DNA of 64,000 nucleotides from Mycolicibacterium aubagnense (GTDB taxonomy: Bacteria; Actinomycetota; Actinomycetes; Mycobacteriales; Mycobacteriaceae). This document shows, one piece after another, positions 8,362 to 17,291 of the stretch (the stretch's first letter is position 1; every line of letters starts with the position of its first letter). A program made the translations under genes and the position numbers. Where the stretch lies: assembly GCF_010730955.1 (NCBI RefSeq), contig NZ_AP022577.1, positions 124,001 to 188,000 of the forward strand, read 5' to 3'. Below the pieces are notes generated by a model that had not been told where the DNA came from, made no database searches, and saw only the letters and a list, made by a program, of their open reading frames with translations.

Positions 8362-10131
8362 CTACCGCAGCGCGCCGTTGATCACCGGCTTGTCGATGAC
8401 GCCCATCTCCACGCCCCATTTGGTGGCGATCTCCCGATATTCGCCGGTCTGTATCAGATGGGTCAGCGCCGCCTGTAACGCCGCGGCGAGCGACGAGCCC
8501 TTGGGCACCGGCCAGCCGTAGGGCTGCGCATCGACGATTCCGCCGGCTGCTTCGAGCTTGCCGCCGCTGAGTTTGATCGCGTAGCCGGTGACGGGCGAGT
8601 CGGCGGCCATCGCGTCGACGGTGCCTGCCAGCAGAGCCGCCGTGACGCCGTCCTGGCCGGCGATGGGAACGATCTCGATCGGCGCCACCCCCGCCGCGAC
8701 GCACGCGGCGCTGCGGGCCGGCAGATGGTCGGTCTCCTCGACAGATCCCAGGTGCACGGCGACCCGGAGGCCGCACGCGGCATTGGGGTCCACGGTTGAT
8801 CCCGTCCGGCGCGCCCACAGGACGCCGGCCTTGAAGTACGTCACGAAGTCGGCTGACTTCTCCCGCTGTTTGGTGTCGGTGGTCGACGACGCACCGACGG
8901 AGATCGTCCCGTCGTGGACCGACGGGACGATCTTCGAGATGCCGATCTGCTTGAACTCCGGCTCGAGCCCGAGCACGCGGCTCACCGCGGTCATGAGGTC
9001 GACGTCGAAACCGGTGAACTTTCCATCGGGTCCCTTGAATTCGTTTGGCGCATAAGGGATGTTGACCCCGACCACCAGTCGGCCGGAATCCCTGAGGTCG
9101 GCAGGTACCTTGGCGGCGATCGACGGGACCGATCCTGATGGTCCGACCTGGTGCTGCCGGGACCAGTAGAGCCAGGTGGTTCCGGCGCCGGCCGCCAGCA
9201 CGATCACGGCGCCGACGGCGATCACGACGCGTCGGGTGCGGCGTTTCGGCTCGGCGGTCTGCACCGCATGACGTCCCGATCCGGTTCGCGGACCGGTCCG
9301 CCCCGCGACGCGGACCTGCGCGGTCAGCGCGGTGCGGGCGTCCGCGGCGAGTTCGCCGGCGTGCTGGTAGCGCTTGCCGGGCTTCTTCGCCATGCCTTTG
9401 GCGATCACGTCGTCGAATGCGGCGAGCCGCCGGTCGACATCGGACGGTTTCGGCGCGGGAGCGCTGACGTGCCCGGCGATCTGGTGTTCCAGGCTGTCGG
9501 CCGGATACGGCCGCCGGCCGGTGAGGCACTCGTACAGCACGCACGCCAGTGCGTAGATGTCCGAGCGAGGGTCGGCCTGGCCGCCTTCGAACCGCTCGGG
9601 CGCCATGTACGCGAGCGTGCCCAGAGTGCTTCCGGCCGTGGTCAATCCGTGCTCGCCGGCGGTGCGAGCGAGGCCGAAGTCGATCAGATAGGCGAAGTTG
9701 TGGTCGGTCACCAGGATGTTGGAGGGCTTGATGTCGCGGTGGATCAGCCCGGTTTCATGCGCGGCGTCCAGTGCCGCGGCGATCTGCTCGACCACGCCGA
9801 CCGAGAATTCGGGGCTCGGGCGGTGCTCGGTGTCGGCCAGGATTTCCGCGAGCGTGCGGCCTTCGATGAGCCGCATGTCCAGGTAGAGCTGGTGGTCGAT
9901 CTCGCCGAAACCGTGAATCGGGACGACGTGCGGTTCATTCAGACCCGCTGCGGCCTGCGATTCCCGCTTGAAGCGTTCCTGGAACACGGGGTCCTTGGCC
10001 AGGTGCGGGGGCAGCACCTTGAGCGCGACGGTGCGCTGGGTGTTGGTGTCGTAGGCGATGTACACCTCGCCCATGCCGCCACGGCCTATCAGTTCGCGCA
10101 GCTCGTAGTGCCCGAATCGTGTCGGCTCCAC
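8362..10131 (-). CDS. transmembrane Ser/Thr protein kinase with extracellular solute-binding (SBP_bac_3) domain
   Basis: A 589-residue fusion. Residues 9-270 are a Hanks-type kinase: P-loop GRGGMGEV 16-23, Lys38, catalytic HRDIKPSN with Asp133, DFG 151-153, and APE 177-179. A basic juxtamembrane stretch (PKRRTRR) precedes one transmembrane helix at about 302-323. Residues about 350-585 are a type 3 periplasmic amino-acid-binding fold: DSGRLVVGVNIPYAPNEF, GKFTGFDVDLM, TDTKQREKSADFVTYF and two Cys pairs. The topology is kinase inside and ligand domain outside, so this is a sensor kinase for a small polar ligand. The start is GTG 10131, supported by AAGGAG 6 bases ahead. It is followed by the c-di-GMP gene. 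Known only by automatic fusion names as far as I recall. Confidence 0.92.
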   Translation of the reverse strand: MEPTRFGHYELRELIGRGGMGEVYIAYDTNTQRTVALKVLPPHLAKDPVFQERFKRESQAAAGLNEPHVVPIHGFGEIDHQLYLDMRLIEGRTLAEILADTEHRPSPEFSVGVVEQIAAALDAAHETGLIHRDIKPSNILVTDHNFAYLIDFGLARTAGEHGLTTAGSTLGTLAYMAPERFEGGQADPRSDIYALACVLYECLTGRRPYPADSLEHQIAGHVSAPAPKPSDVDRRLAAFDDVIAKGMAKKPGKRYQHAGELAADARTALTAQVRVAGRTGPRTGSGRHAVQTAEPKRRTRRVVIAVGAVIVLAAGAGTTWLYWSRQHQVGPSGSVPSIAAKVPADLRDSGRLVVGVNIPYAPNEFKGPDGKFTGFDVDLMTAVSRVLGLEPEFKQIGISKIVPSVHDGTISVGASSTTDTKQREKSADFVTYFKAGVLWARRTGSTVDPNAACGLRVAVHLGSVEETDHLPARSAACVAAGVAPIEIVPIAGQDGVTAALLAGTVDAMAADSPVTGYAIKLSGGKLEAAGGIVDAQPYGWPVPKGSSLAAALQAALTHLIQTGEYREIATKWGVEMGVIDKPVINGALR

Positions 10132-10426
10132 CCAGCACTCCTTGACCGTGTCAGTTTCGTGTGAAAGCTACAACACGTGGTCAGCGGTGTCGGCGCGAAT
10201 GACGGTCACGTGGTCGGAGCGGCCTCGTCGGGCGGCCGGTCGGAGTCGGCGATTGTCCGAGCTCCTAGGTCGGGGGACACGTGGTGACCCCACGACGGCG
10301 CGTTGCTTCAGCACCGCTCGTATCACTGGCCAGCACAGCCGGCACCACGGCGTGATCGAGCCATATCCGCAACCTTCCAGCCATGGTCGCGGTGACCCGG
10401 CCAAGAAGTTTGAGTCAGTAGAAACC
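10132..10426. other. intergenic region between the sensor kinase and the HNH gene
   Basis: About 295 bases without a convincing gene. It must hold the promoter of the sensor kinase reading leftward. A small TTTC-GTGT-GAAA inverted repeat lies near 10155, close to the kinase start. Nothing else is recognised until the promoter of the HNH gene. Confidence 0.4.
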
Positions 10427-10455
10427 TTGCAGTTCGAACATTTGTTCGATAGAAT
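10427..10455 (+). promoter_or_regulatory. promoter of the HNH gene, overlapped by the SOS box
   Basis: TTGCAG (10427-10432) and TAGAAT (10450-10455) are spaced by 17 bases, a good sigma-A-type promoter. The LexA box fills the spacer. The start codon at 10461 is 6 bases after the -10 hexamer, so the transcript is probably leaderless. Confidence 0.65.
10434..10449. promoter_or_regulatory. LexA binding site (SOS box)
   Basis: TCGAAC-ATTT-GTTCGA is an exact match to the mycobacterial SOS consensus TCGAAC-N4-GTTCGA. It lies between the -35 and -10 of the HNH gene, the best position for repression by LexA and induction by DNA damage. Confidence 0.9.
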
Positions 10456-10460
10456 GGGGT

Positions 10461-11702
10461 ATGGGAATCACGCAGCGTCTCACCACCGGCCTCGACGCCA
10501 TCCGAGGCGTGCACGTCCCCGACGACCTGGCTGGAGATGACGCGTTGGAGTCGATGCGCATGCTTGCCGTGCTGCAGAACGTGGTTGATCATCTGGCGGC
10601 AACAGTGGCGGGCGCCCTGGATCGGTGTGGGGTGGCCGCCTCGCAGGGGCGGACGCCGCGGGAGCTGCTGATCGCGTTGGGGTGCGCACCCGCGGTCGCC
10701 GAGCGGCTGGTGCGGGTCGCTGCTGCGTTGCCGGCACTGCCCACCTTGGCCGCACATGCCGGCGACGGCGCGGTCTCGGGGGAACATGTCGACGCGATCG
10801 TCAAGGGCGTCAACCACATCGCGGCACGCTCCCCCGACCCGCCGGACGAGGAGGCCCGGTTCGGTCAGGTCACGGATCTTCTCGGACAGTTCTTCTCCGG
10901 GGCCACCCCGGCGGAGATTGGTGCTCGGGCCCGCCGGCTCGGCAACCGGCACGCCGCCGCGACTGGGGGTCTGCCCGCGGCCGAGGACCGGTCAATCAAC
11001 ACTGCCGATCACCGAGTCACCGCTGATGGGCGCCTGCGGGTGCGGGCGGATCTGGATGCCGAAGTGGGCGCGAAATTCGTGGCGGCGGTGGAGGGGTTGT
11101 CGGCGCCGCGGCCTGAACCCGACGGCAGCCCCGACACCCGCTCCGCGGGGAGGCGACGCGCGGACGCTTTGGAGGCGGTGTTGGATATCGCGGCCCGCGG
11201 CGGGGACGTCGCCAGTGCGCCGCGGACCCAGCTGTTGGTAACGGTGCCTGCCGACACCCCGGACCTGGCGGAGTTAGCGTTCATGGGATCAATCAGCGCC
11301 ATGACCCTGGACCGGCTCTGCTGCGACACCACCGTCACGACGGTGATCGTGGACGGCGAACAGGTGCCGTTGGAGATGGGACGCGACAAGCGGTTGTTTC
11401 CGGCGCCTCTGCGCAAAGCTCTCTATCTGCGCGACGGGGGCTGCATCAAATGCGGTGCGCCGCCCGGGCGCACGCATGCCCACCACATCGTGCACTGGAC
11501 CCACGACGGTGAAACCAGCCTGGGCAACGGGTGCCTGCTGTGCCCGGCCTGCCACGCCAACATCCACCACGACGGCTGGGACGTCGTCATGGGCCGGGAC
11601 AAGCATCCCTGGCTGATCCCGCCGGCGGTCGTCGACGCACACCGCAGGCCCATCCCGGCCTACAACCGCCGCACGATGAGACTGGACACCATCGCGGCAT
11701 AG
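10461..11702 (+). CDS. DUF222/HNH endonuclease domain protein (13E12 repeat family)
   Basis: A 413-residue protein of the family called 13E12 or REP13E12 in M. tuberculosis. The N-terminal DUF222 region (about 10-300) is helical and Arg-rich. The C-terminal HNH nuclease domain is seen as LRKALYLRDGGCIKCGAPP, then AHHIVHW, and CLLCPACHANIHHDGW, with the Cys residues of a structural zinc site and the H-N-H histidines. These proteins are often repeated in mycobacterial genomes and carry SOS boxes. The perfect LexA box in its promoter says it is DNA-damage induced. The biological role of the nuclease is not established; a selfish or mobile-element origin is possible. Confidence 0.92.
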   Translation: MGITQRLTTGLDAIRGVHVPDDLAGDDALESMRMLAVLQNVVDHLAATVAGALDRCGVAASQGRTPRELLIALGCAPAVAERLVRVAAALPALPTLAAHAGDGAVSGEHVDAIVKGVNHIAARSPDPPDEEARFGQVTDLLGQFFSGATPAEIGARARRLGNRHAAATGGLPAAEDRSINTADHRVTADGRLRVRADLDAEVGAKFVAAVEGLSAPRPEPDGSPDTRSAGRRRADALEAVLDIAARGGDVASAPRTQLLVTVPADTPDLAELAFMGSISAMTLDRLCCDTTVTTVIVDGEQVPLEMGRDKRLFPAPLRKALYLRDGGCIKCGAPPGRTHAHHIVHWTHDGETSLGNGCLLCPACHANIHHDGWDVVMGRDKHPWLIPPAVVDAHRRPIPAYNRRTMRLDTIAA

Positions 11703-11761
11703 CCACCTAACACGTTGTGCACCTTGACAACTCAACAGTGTAGGGCTGGGCGGCGAGTCGT

Positions 11762-12259
11762 TCAGACCGCGCGCAAATAGCGCCGACCGATGACGCGCTG
11801 CGCCACCCGCGCGACGGGCGCACCCAGCCGACTCCACCACAGTGCCGGCCGTGAGAACGCGCTGATCTCGGCGTGCACAGCATCAGTGGCGGGGTCGTAG
11901 CGCACGCTGAACAGCTCCTCGCCGGACTCCGGATGGCCCGGCAGCGTGCCATAGGCGAACCCGCGCCGGTCGGGTTCGTCGACGACGTACACCACCCGGC
12001 ACGGCACCGACACGAGACCGAGATGGCCCAGCATGTCGGTGCCCGCCGTGGCCGACACAGTGGTCGCCTCCACTTTCATCCCGACGCCGCGCTGCATGCC
12101 CCAGCGCAGCACCGCATCGGCAGCCTCGTCGAATCGTGCTCGGCCCGAGCCGATCTGGGCCGATGTATGGACGTGGTGATAGCCGCTCGGCAACTCTCCG
12201 GCGGTTGCTCCGACATCGGGATAGGTGAACGCCAGGCCGGCCAGGTCGCTCAGTCGCAT
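11762..12259 (-). CDS. DUF1990 family protein
   Basis: A 165-residue protein of the DUF1990 family, whose function is unknown. Features include FTYPDVGATAGELPSGYHHVH near the N-terminus, the central VPCRVVYVVDEPDRRGFAYGTLPGHPESGEELFSV-type strands, and a C-terminal FSRPALWWSRLGAPV segment. The start at ATG 12259 (MRLSDLAG) gives the family's length; longer readings run into the divergent gene. It is divergent from the PaaI-type thioesterase with only 33 bases between start codons, so the two share a compact promoter region. Confidence 0.85.
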   Translation of the reverse strand: MRLSDLAGLAFTYPDVGATAGELPSGYHHVHTSAQIGSGRARFDEAADAVLRWGMQRGVGMKVEATTVSATAGTDMLGHLGLVSVPCRVVYVVDEPDRRGFAYGTLPGHPESGEELFSVRYDPATDAVHAEISAFSRPALWWSRLGAPVARVAQRVIGRRYLRAV

Positions 12260-12292
12260 AAGCCCACCTTGCCACCGTGATAAGAGAAACAG

Positions 12293-12916
12293 GTGGAGAA
12301 CAACGAGGCCGTGCATGCAGGTGGGGGATTCAACCCGCCCAAACCCACCACTCAAGGTGGCCCGGACTACGGCAGGTTCGTCGAATCCGTCCGCACGATC
12401 GGCGACAACGCTCGCGGCGCCGACGCGCCCGACCGCGTCATCACCCAGGCGGCAAACCTCATCGAACAGGCCAACGCGTTGTTGGCGCCCTACCGCGCCG
12501 ACGAGTGGCACTCGCCGTCGGGGCGTCGCCTGGACCTGCCCAACCGCGGCAACGTCCTGAACGTGCCGTCGGATCTCAAGGTCACCGACGACGGGCGGAT
12601 CTCCGGCCCGGTCCGGTTCCGGCGCTTTCACTTGGGCCGCAATGGGGCCGCGCACGGCGGCGCCATCGGGCTGCTGTTCGACTCGGTGCTGGGGCATGCC
12701 GCCTACCGGCTCACCGACAGCCCGTTCCAGCGCACCGCCTACCTGCACGTCAACTACCGGCAGATCGTGCCCGTCGAGCGCGACCTGCACGCCACGGCGG
12801 CGCTGGAGCGCGTCGACGGCCGCAAGATCTTCATCACCGGCGCGCTGCTGGATGGCGACACCGTGCTCGCCGAGGCCGAAGCCCTCTTCGTGAAGCTCAA
12901 GCCGGGTCAGCCTTGA
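12293..12916 (+). CDS. PaaI-family hotdog thioesterase
   Basis: A 207-residue single-hotdog acyl-CoA thioesterase. The hotdog signature is GAAHGGAIGLLFDSVLGHAAY at about residues 118-138, with HGG and the following Asp typical of PaaI-type active sites. The strand AYLHVNYRQIVPVERDL and the closing TVLAEAEALFVKL complete the fold. The first 90 residues are an extension seen in mycobacterial members. The start is GTG 12293. It precedes thrS on the same strand at 88 bases. Acyl chain preference is unknown. Confidence 0.85.
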   Translation: MENNEAVHAGGGFNPPKPTTQGGPDYGRFVESVRTIGDNARGADAPDRVITQAANLIEQANALLAPYRADEWHSPSGRRLDLPNRGNVLNVPSDLKVTDDGRISGPVRFRRFHLGRNGAAHGGAIGLLFDSVLGHAAYRLTDSPFQRTAYLHVNYRQIVPVERDLHATAALERVDGRKIFITGALLDGDTVLAEAEALFVKLKPGQP

Positions 12917-13004
12917 GGCGGCGCTGCGCCGCGAAGCGATGACCGGTGCCGATAGCATGGTCGCGATCGTCACTTAACCCGACCTAACCCGCAGGAGTGT
13001 CTCG

Positions 13005-15065
13005 ATGACCGCCGCCGCCAGCCCCGCACCAGCAGCCCCGATCCGGGTCGCTGCCGGGACTACCGCCGGCGCCGCGGTCCGCGAGGCCGGGCTGCCGCAG
13101 CGCGGCGAGGTCGACGCCATCGTCGTGGTCAAGGATGCCGACGGCCGCCTGCGGGACCTGTCCTGGACCCCGGAGGCGGACGTCGAGGTCATCCCGGTCG
13201 CCGCGAACACCGAGGACGGCCGCAGCGTCATTCGCCACTCGTGCGCCCACGTGCTGGCGCAGGCCGTGCAGGATCTGTTCCCGGAGGCCAAGCTCGGCAT
13301 CGGCCCGCCGATCACCGACGGCTTCTACTACGACTTCGACGTCGCGGAGCCGTTCACGCCGGAGGACCTGGCCAAGCTCGAGAAGCGCATGCAGAAGATC
13401 GTCAAGGACGGTCAGCTGTTCGACCGGCGCGTGTACGAGTCCAAGGACCAGGCCCGCGAAGAGCTGGCCAAGGAGCCCTACAAGCTCGAACTCGTCGACG
13501 ACAAGTCCGGTGACGCCGACATCATGGAGGTCGGTGGCGACGAGCTGACGGCCTACGACAACCTCAATCCTCGTACCCGCGAACGGGTTTGGGGCGACCT
13601 GTGCCGTGGCCCGCACATCCCGACCACCAAGCACATCCCGGCGTTCAAGCTCACCCGCAGCAGCGCCGCGTACTGGCGCGGCGACCAGAAGAACGCCAGC
13701 CTGCAGCGTGTGTACGGCACCGCGTGGGAGTCGCAGGAGGCCCTCGACAAGCACCTCGAGCTGATCGAGGAAGCACTGCGCCGCGACCACCGCAAGCTGG
13801 GTGTGGAGCTGGACCTGTTCAGCTTCCCCGACGAGCTGGGCTCGGGCCTGCCGGTGTTCCATCCCAAGGGCGGCATCGTGCGCCGCGAGCTGGAGGACTA
13901 CTCGCGGCGTAAGCACCAAGAGGCCGGCTACGAGTTCGTCAACACCCCGCACATCACCAAAGAGCAGCTGTACATCACCTCGGGGCACCTGGAGTGGTAC
14001 GCCGACGGCATGTACCCGCCGATGCACATCGACGCGGAATTCAACGAGGACGGCACGCTGCGCAAGCCGGGGCAGAACTACTACCTCAAGCCCATGAACT
14101 GCCCCATGCATCACCTGATCTTCCGGTCGCGGGGGCGGTCCTACCGCGAGCTGCCGCTGCGGCTCTTCGAGTTCGGCAGCGTGTACCGCTACGAGAAGTC
14201 GGGCGTCGTCCACGGCCTGACCCGGGTGCGCGGTATGACGCAGGACGACGCGCACATCTACACCACCCGCGAGCAGATGCGCGACGAACTGACGCGGCTG
14301 CTGCAGTTCGTCCTGGACCTGCTGAGCGACTACGGCCTGGACGACTACTTCCTTGAGCTGTCCACCAAGGACCCGGACAAGTACGTCGGCTCCGACGAGC
14401 TGTGGGAAGAGGCCACCGAGACGCTGCGCGAGGTTGCCGAGGCCTCCGGCCTGGCCCTGGTGCCGGACCCGGGCGGCGCCGCGTTCTACGGCCCCAAGAT
14501 CTCAGTGCAGGTCAAGGATGCGCTGGGCCGAAGCTGGCAGATGTCGACCATCCAGCTGGACTTCAACATGCCGGACCGGTTCGAGCTGGAGTACACCGCG
14601 GCCGACGGCAGCCGGCAGCGGCCGGTGCTGATCCACCGCGCTCTGTTCGGGTCCATCGAGCGGTTCTTCGGAGTGCTCACCGAGCACTACGCCGGCGCGT
14701 TCCCGGCCTGGCTGGCCCCGGTGCAGGTGGTCGGCATCCCGGTCGCCGACGCGCACCTGGACTACCTGTATGACGTTGCGGCGCAACTGAAGTCGCGTGG
14801 CGTGCGGGTCGAGGTCGACGGCAGCGACGACCGGATGGCGAAGAAGATCGTCAACCACACCAATCAGAAGGTGCCGTTCATGTTGCTGGCGGGGGACCGC
14901 GATGCTGAGGCATCGTCGATTTCCTTCCGGTTCGGCGACCGCACGCAGGTCAACGGCGTCCCGGTGGCCGAGGCTGTCGATCTCATCACCGGGTGGATCG
15001 CACGCCGCGAGAACGCTTTCCCGACAGCAGAATTGGTGAACGAGGCGCGGGGCGCACAGCCGTGA
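13005..15065 (+). CDS. thrS: threonyl-tRNA synthetase
   Basis: Charges tRNA-Thr with threonine. The 686 residues comprise an N-terminal TGS domain (about 1-75), an editing/SAD domain with [11 protein letters not shown] and the zinc ligands of the alanyl/threonyl family (about 75-240), a class II catalytic core and an anticodon-binding domain (about 585-680). The core has MNCPMHH (zinc Cys), [15 protein letters not shown] as motif 2, and [11 protein letters not shown] as motif 3. The start at ATG 13005 is preceded by GCAGGAG 7 bases ahead. It overlaps the HIT gene by GTGA and so heads the phosphatidylinositol-mannoside operon, as in other mycobacteria. Confidence 0.98.
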   Translation: MTAAASPAPAAPIRVAAGTTAGAAVREAGLPQRGEVDAIVVVKDADGRLRDLSWTPEADVEVIPVAANTEDGRSVIRHSCAHVLAQAVQDLFPEAKLGIGPPITDGFYYDFDVAEPFTPEDLAKLEKRMQKIVKDGQLFDRRVYESKDQAREELAKEPYKLELVDDKSGDADIMEVGGDELTAYDNLNPRTRERVWGDLCRGPHIPTTKHIPAFKLTRSSAAYWRGDQKNASLQRVYGTAWESQEALDKHLELIEEALRRDHRKLGVELDLFSFPDELGSGLPVFHPKGGIVRRELEDYSRRKHQEAGYEFVNTPHITKEQLYITSGHLEWYADGMYPPMHIDAEFNEDGTLRKPGQNYYLKPMNCPMHHLIFRSRGRSYRELPLRLFEFGSVYRYEKSGVVHGLTRVRGMTQDDAHIYTTREQMRDELTRLLQFVLDLLSDYGLDDYFLELSTKDPDKYVGSDELWEEATETLREVAEASGLALVPDPGGAAFYGPKISVQVKDALGRSWQMSTIQLDFNMPDRFELEYTAADGSRQRPVLIHRALFGSIERFFGVLTEHYAGAFPAWLAPVQVVGIPVADAHLDYLYDVAAQLKSRGVRVEVDGSDDRMAKKIVNHTNQKVPFMLLAGDRDAEASSISFRFGDRTQVNGVPVAEAVDLITGWIARRENAFPTAELVNEARGAQP

Positions 15066-15697
15066 CCGAGGATCGGAGCATCGTGGACCGCGGCGTCGGA
15101 GACGCCATAGTGGACCGCGGCGTCGGCGACGTCGACTATCTGCAGCGGCTGTGGACGCCGCACCGGATGAGCTACATCGTCGACGCTCCGATGAAAGGTG
15201 GCGAGGGCACGTCAGCCGGCTCCAAGCAGCCGTTCATCGACATTCCCACGATGTCCGACGAGGAGGGCCTGATCGTCGCGCGCGGCGAGCAGGTCTATGC
15301 GGTGCTGAACCTGTACCCGTACAACCCGGGGCATCTGATGGTGGTGCCGTATCGGAAGGTGTCCGAGCTCGAGGACCTCACCGAGGCCGAGAGCAGTGAG
15401 CTGATGGCGTTCACGCAGAAGGCGATTCGCGTGATGAAGGCCATCTCGAATCCGCACGCCTTCAACGTCGGCCTCAACCTGGGCACTTCCGCGGGTGGCT
15501 CGCTGGCCGACCATCTGCACATGCACGTGGTGCCGCGCTGGGGCGGCGACGCCAACTTCATCACCGTCATCGGCGGTACCAAGGTGATCCCGCAGTTGCT
15601 GCGCGACACCCGCAAGCTGCTGGCCGACGAGTGGGCGGCGCAGAACGCGAAGGCAGACCTTCCAGGCGAGCGCAGCGACGGGGAACGCAACCCGTGA
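15062..15697 (+). CDS. HIT domain protein (Ap4A phosphorylase type)
   Basis: A 211-residue histidine-triad hydrolase, the counterpart of M. tuberculosis Rv2613c, described as a diadenosine tetraphosphate phosphorylase. The triad [10 protein letters not shown] is at about residue 156-165. The upstream [20 protein letters not shown] is the adenosine-binding region. The start GTG 15062 overlaps the thrS stop as GTGA. An imperfect tandem repeat, [18 protein letters not shown], fills residues 7-24 ahead of the conserved domain. The gene overlaps pgsA1 by GTGA, so the whole run is one coupled operon. Confidence 0.93.
   Translation: MTEDRSIVDRGVGDAIVDRGVGDVDYLQRLWTPHRMSYIVDAPMKGGEGTSAGSKQPFIDIPTMSDEEGLIVARGEQVYAVLNLYPYNPGHLMVVPYRKVSELEDLTEAESSELMAFTQKAIRVMKAISNPHAFNVGLNLGTSAGGSLADHLHMHVVPRWGGDANFITVIGGTKVIPQLLRDTRKLLADEWAAQNAKADLPGERSDGERNP
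15080..15133 (+). repeat. tandem 27-base duplication in the HIT gene
   Basis: Two adjacent 27-base copies (15080-15106 and 15107-15133) differ at 3-4 positions and encode 9-residue repeats. The frame is kept. It looks like a recent in-frame duplication in the variable N-terminal tail. Confidence 0.85.
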
Positions 15698-16341
15698 GCG
15701 ACTTCTACCTGTTGACCCGTGCGGCCTACACCAAGCTGAGCCGCCCGCTGGCCCGGGGCGCACTGCGCATCGGGCTCACGCCGGACAGCGTCACCGTCAT
15801 CGGTACCACCGCATCGGTTGTCGGCGCGCTGACGCTGTTCCCGACGGGGCACCTCTGGTACGGCGCCCTGGTCGTCTGGTTCTTCGTGCTGGCCGACATG
15901 CTCGACGGTGCCATGGCCCGGGAACGCGGCTACGGCACCCGTCTCGGGGCGGTCCTCGACGCGACCTGCGACCGCATCGGCGACGGCGCGGTGTTCTGCG
16001 GCCTGCTGTGGTGGGTCGCGTTCGAGATGCACGACAAGCCGTTGGCCATCGCCACGTTGATCTGCCTGGTCACCTCCCAGGTGATCTCGTACATCAAGGC
16101 CCGCGCCGAAGCCAGTGGGTTGAACGCCGACGGTGGCTTCATCGAGCGCCCGGAGCGGTTGATCATCGTGCTGGTCGGCGCGGGGTTCTCGGACCTGCCG
16201 ATCCATCCGCTGCCGCTGGCACTGCCCATCGCGATGTGGCTGCTGGCCGTCGCCAGCGTCATCACGTTGGGCCAGCGGGTCGCCTCGGTGCGCCGCTCGC
16301 CGGGCGCCGAGGAGCCCCTCCCGTCGAAGGAGCAGTCATGA
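15694..16341 (+). CDS. pgsA1: phosphatidylinositol phosphate synthase (CDP-alcohol phosphatidyltransferase)
   Basis: A 215-residue membrane enzyme that joins CDP-diacylglycerol with inositol phosphate, the first step to phosphatidylinositol and its mannosides. The family motif D-G-x2-A-R-x8-G-x3-D-x3-D is complete: DMLDGAMARERGYGTRLGAVLDATCD at about residues 66-91. Six hydrophobic helices follow the usual pattern. The start GTG 15694 overlaps the HIT stop, and the end overlaps patA by ATGA. Essential in mycobacteria and coupled with patA and pimA downstream. Confidence 0.95.
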   Translation: MSDFYLLTRAAYTKLSRPLARGALRIGLTPDSVTVIGTTASVVGALTLFPTGHLWYGALVVWFFVLADMLDGAMARERGYGTRLGAVLDATCDRIGDGAVFCGLLWWVAFEMHDKPLAIATLICLVTSQVISYIKARAEASGLNADGGFIERPERLIIVLVGAGFSDLPIHPLPLALPIAMWLLAVASVITLGQRVASVRRSPGAEEPLPSKEQS

Positions 16342-17291
16342 GCGTGCCGACCGGAGGCATTCCGTCTTTCGGCGGTTTTGAGATCCCGATGGGTGAGCAG
16401 CTCAAAGATCTCGGCTATGCCGCGGGGTGGGGCCTGGTCAGGACGATGCCGGAGTTCGCCGCCCGCAACATGTTCGACGCCGGCGCGCTGTACGCGGCGC
16501 GCGGCGGCGGCCCGGATCAGCTACGCAAGAATCTGGCCCGGGTCTTGGGCGTGCGGCCGGCCACGGTGCCAGGCCGCATCATCCGCGCCTCGCTGGCGTC
16601 CTATAGCCGGTACTGGCGGGAGGCATTCCGCCTGCCGTCGATGAACCAGCGCACCCTCGGCGAGAAGCTCCGGCACTGCCTGGTCGGCACCGAGCACATC
16701 GCCGAAGGACTGCAACAGGGAAAAGGCGTCATCCTTGCGGTGCCGCACAGCGGCAACTGGGACATGGCGGGCGTGTCGGTGGTGCACCAGTACGGCAAGT
16801 TCACGACCGTGGCCGAGCGGCTCAAACCCGAGTCGCTGTACAAGCGTTTCGTCGAATACCGCGAGTCACTGGGCTTCGAGATTCTCCCCCTGACCGGCGG
16901 AGTGCGGCCACCGTTCGAGGTCCTGACCGAGCGGCTGCAGGCCAATCGCATCGTCTGCCTGATGGCGGATCGCGACCTGTCCCGAAACGGCGTGCAGGTC
17001 AACCTCTTCGGTGAGCCGACCCGGATGCCGGCGGGTCCGGCCAAGCTCGCCGTGACGACGGGCGCGACGCTCCTGACCGTGCAGTGCTGGAACAAACCGG
17101 ACGACTGGGTCTTCGACGTCTCCGCCCCGCTCGATACCTCCAGCGGCGACGTCGCGACCATCACCCAGGCCCTGGCCACCCAGTTCGAGGCCGGCATCGC
17201 CGCGCATCCCACCGACTGGCACATGCTGCAGCCGCAGTGGCTGGCCGACCTGTCCGAGCAACGTCGGTCCCGGTTGGCCGGGAACGACTGA
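16338..17291 (+). CDS. patA: phosphatidylinositol mannoside acyltransferase
   Basis: A 317-residue acyltransferase that adds a fatty acyl chain to the mannose of PIM1/PIM2 at the inner face of the membrane. It belongs to the lipid A acyltransferase (LpxL/HtrB) superfamily: the active-site segment is GVILAVPHSGNWDMAG at about 133-148 with the H-x4-D pair, and NRIVCLMADRDLSRNG follows. It overlaps pgsA1 by 4 bases and pimA by one base. Counterpart of Rv2611c. Confidence 0.95.
   Translation: MSVPTGGIPSFGGFEIPMGEQLKDLGYAAGWGLVRTMPEFAARNMFDAGALYAARGGGPDQLRKNLARVLGVRPATVPGRIIRASLASYSRYWREAFRLPSMNQRTLGEKLRHCLVGTEHIAEGLQQGKGVILAVPHSGNWDMAGVSVVHQYGKFTTVAERLKPESLYKRFVEYRESLGFEILPLTGGVRPPFEVLTERLQANRIVCLMADRDLSRNGVQVNLFGEPTRMPAGPAKLAVTTGATLLTVQCWNKPDDWVFDVSAPLDTSSGDVATITQALATQFEAGIAAHPTDWHMLQPQWLADLSEQRRSRLAGND

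Noticed and set aside
12917..13004. Possible T-box leader before thrS
   Set aside because: The gap is 88 bases with no T-box sequence or antiterminator; a plain promoter and ribosome site suffice.
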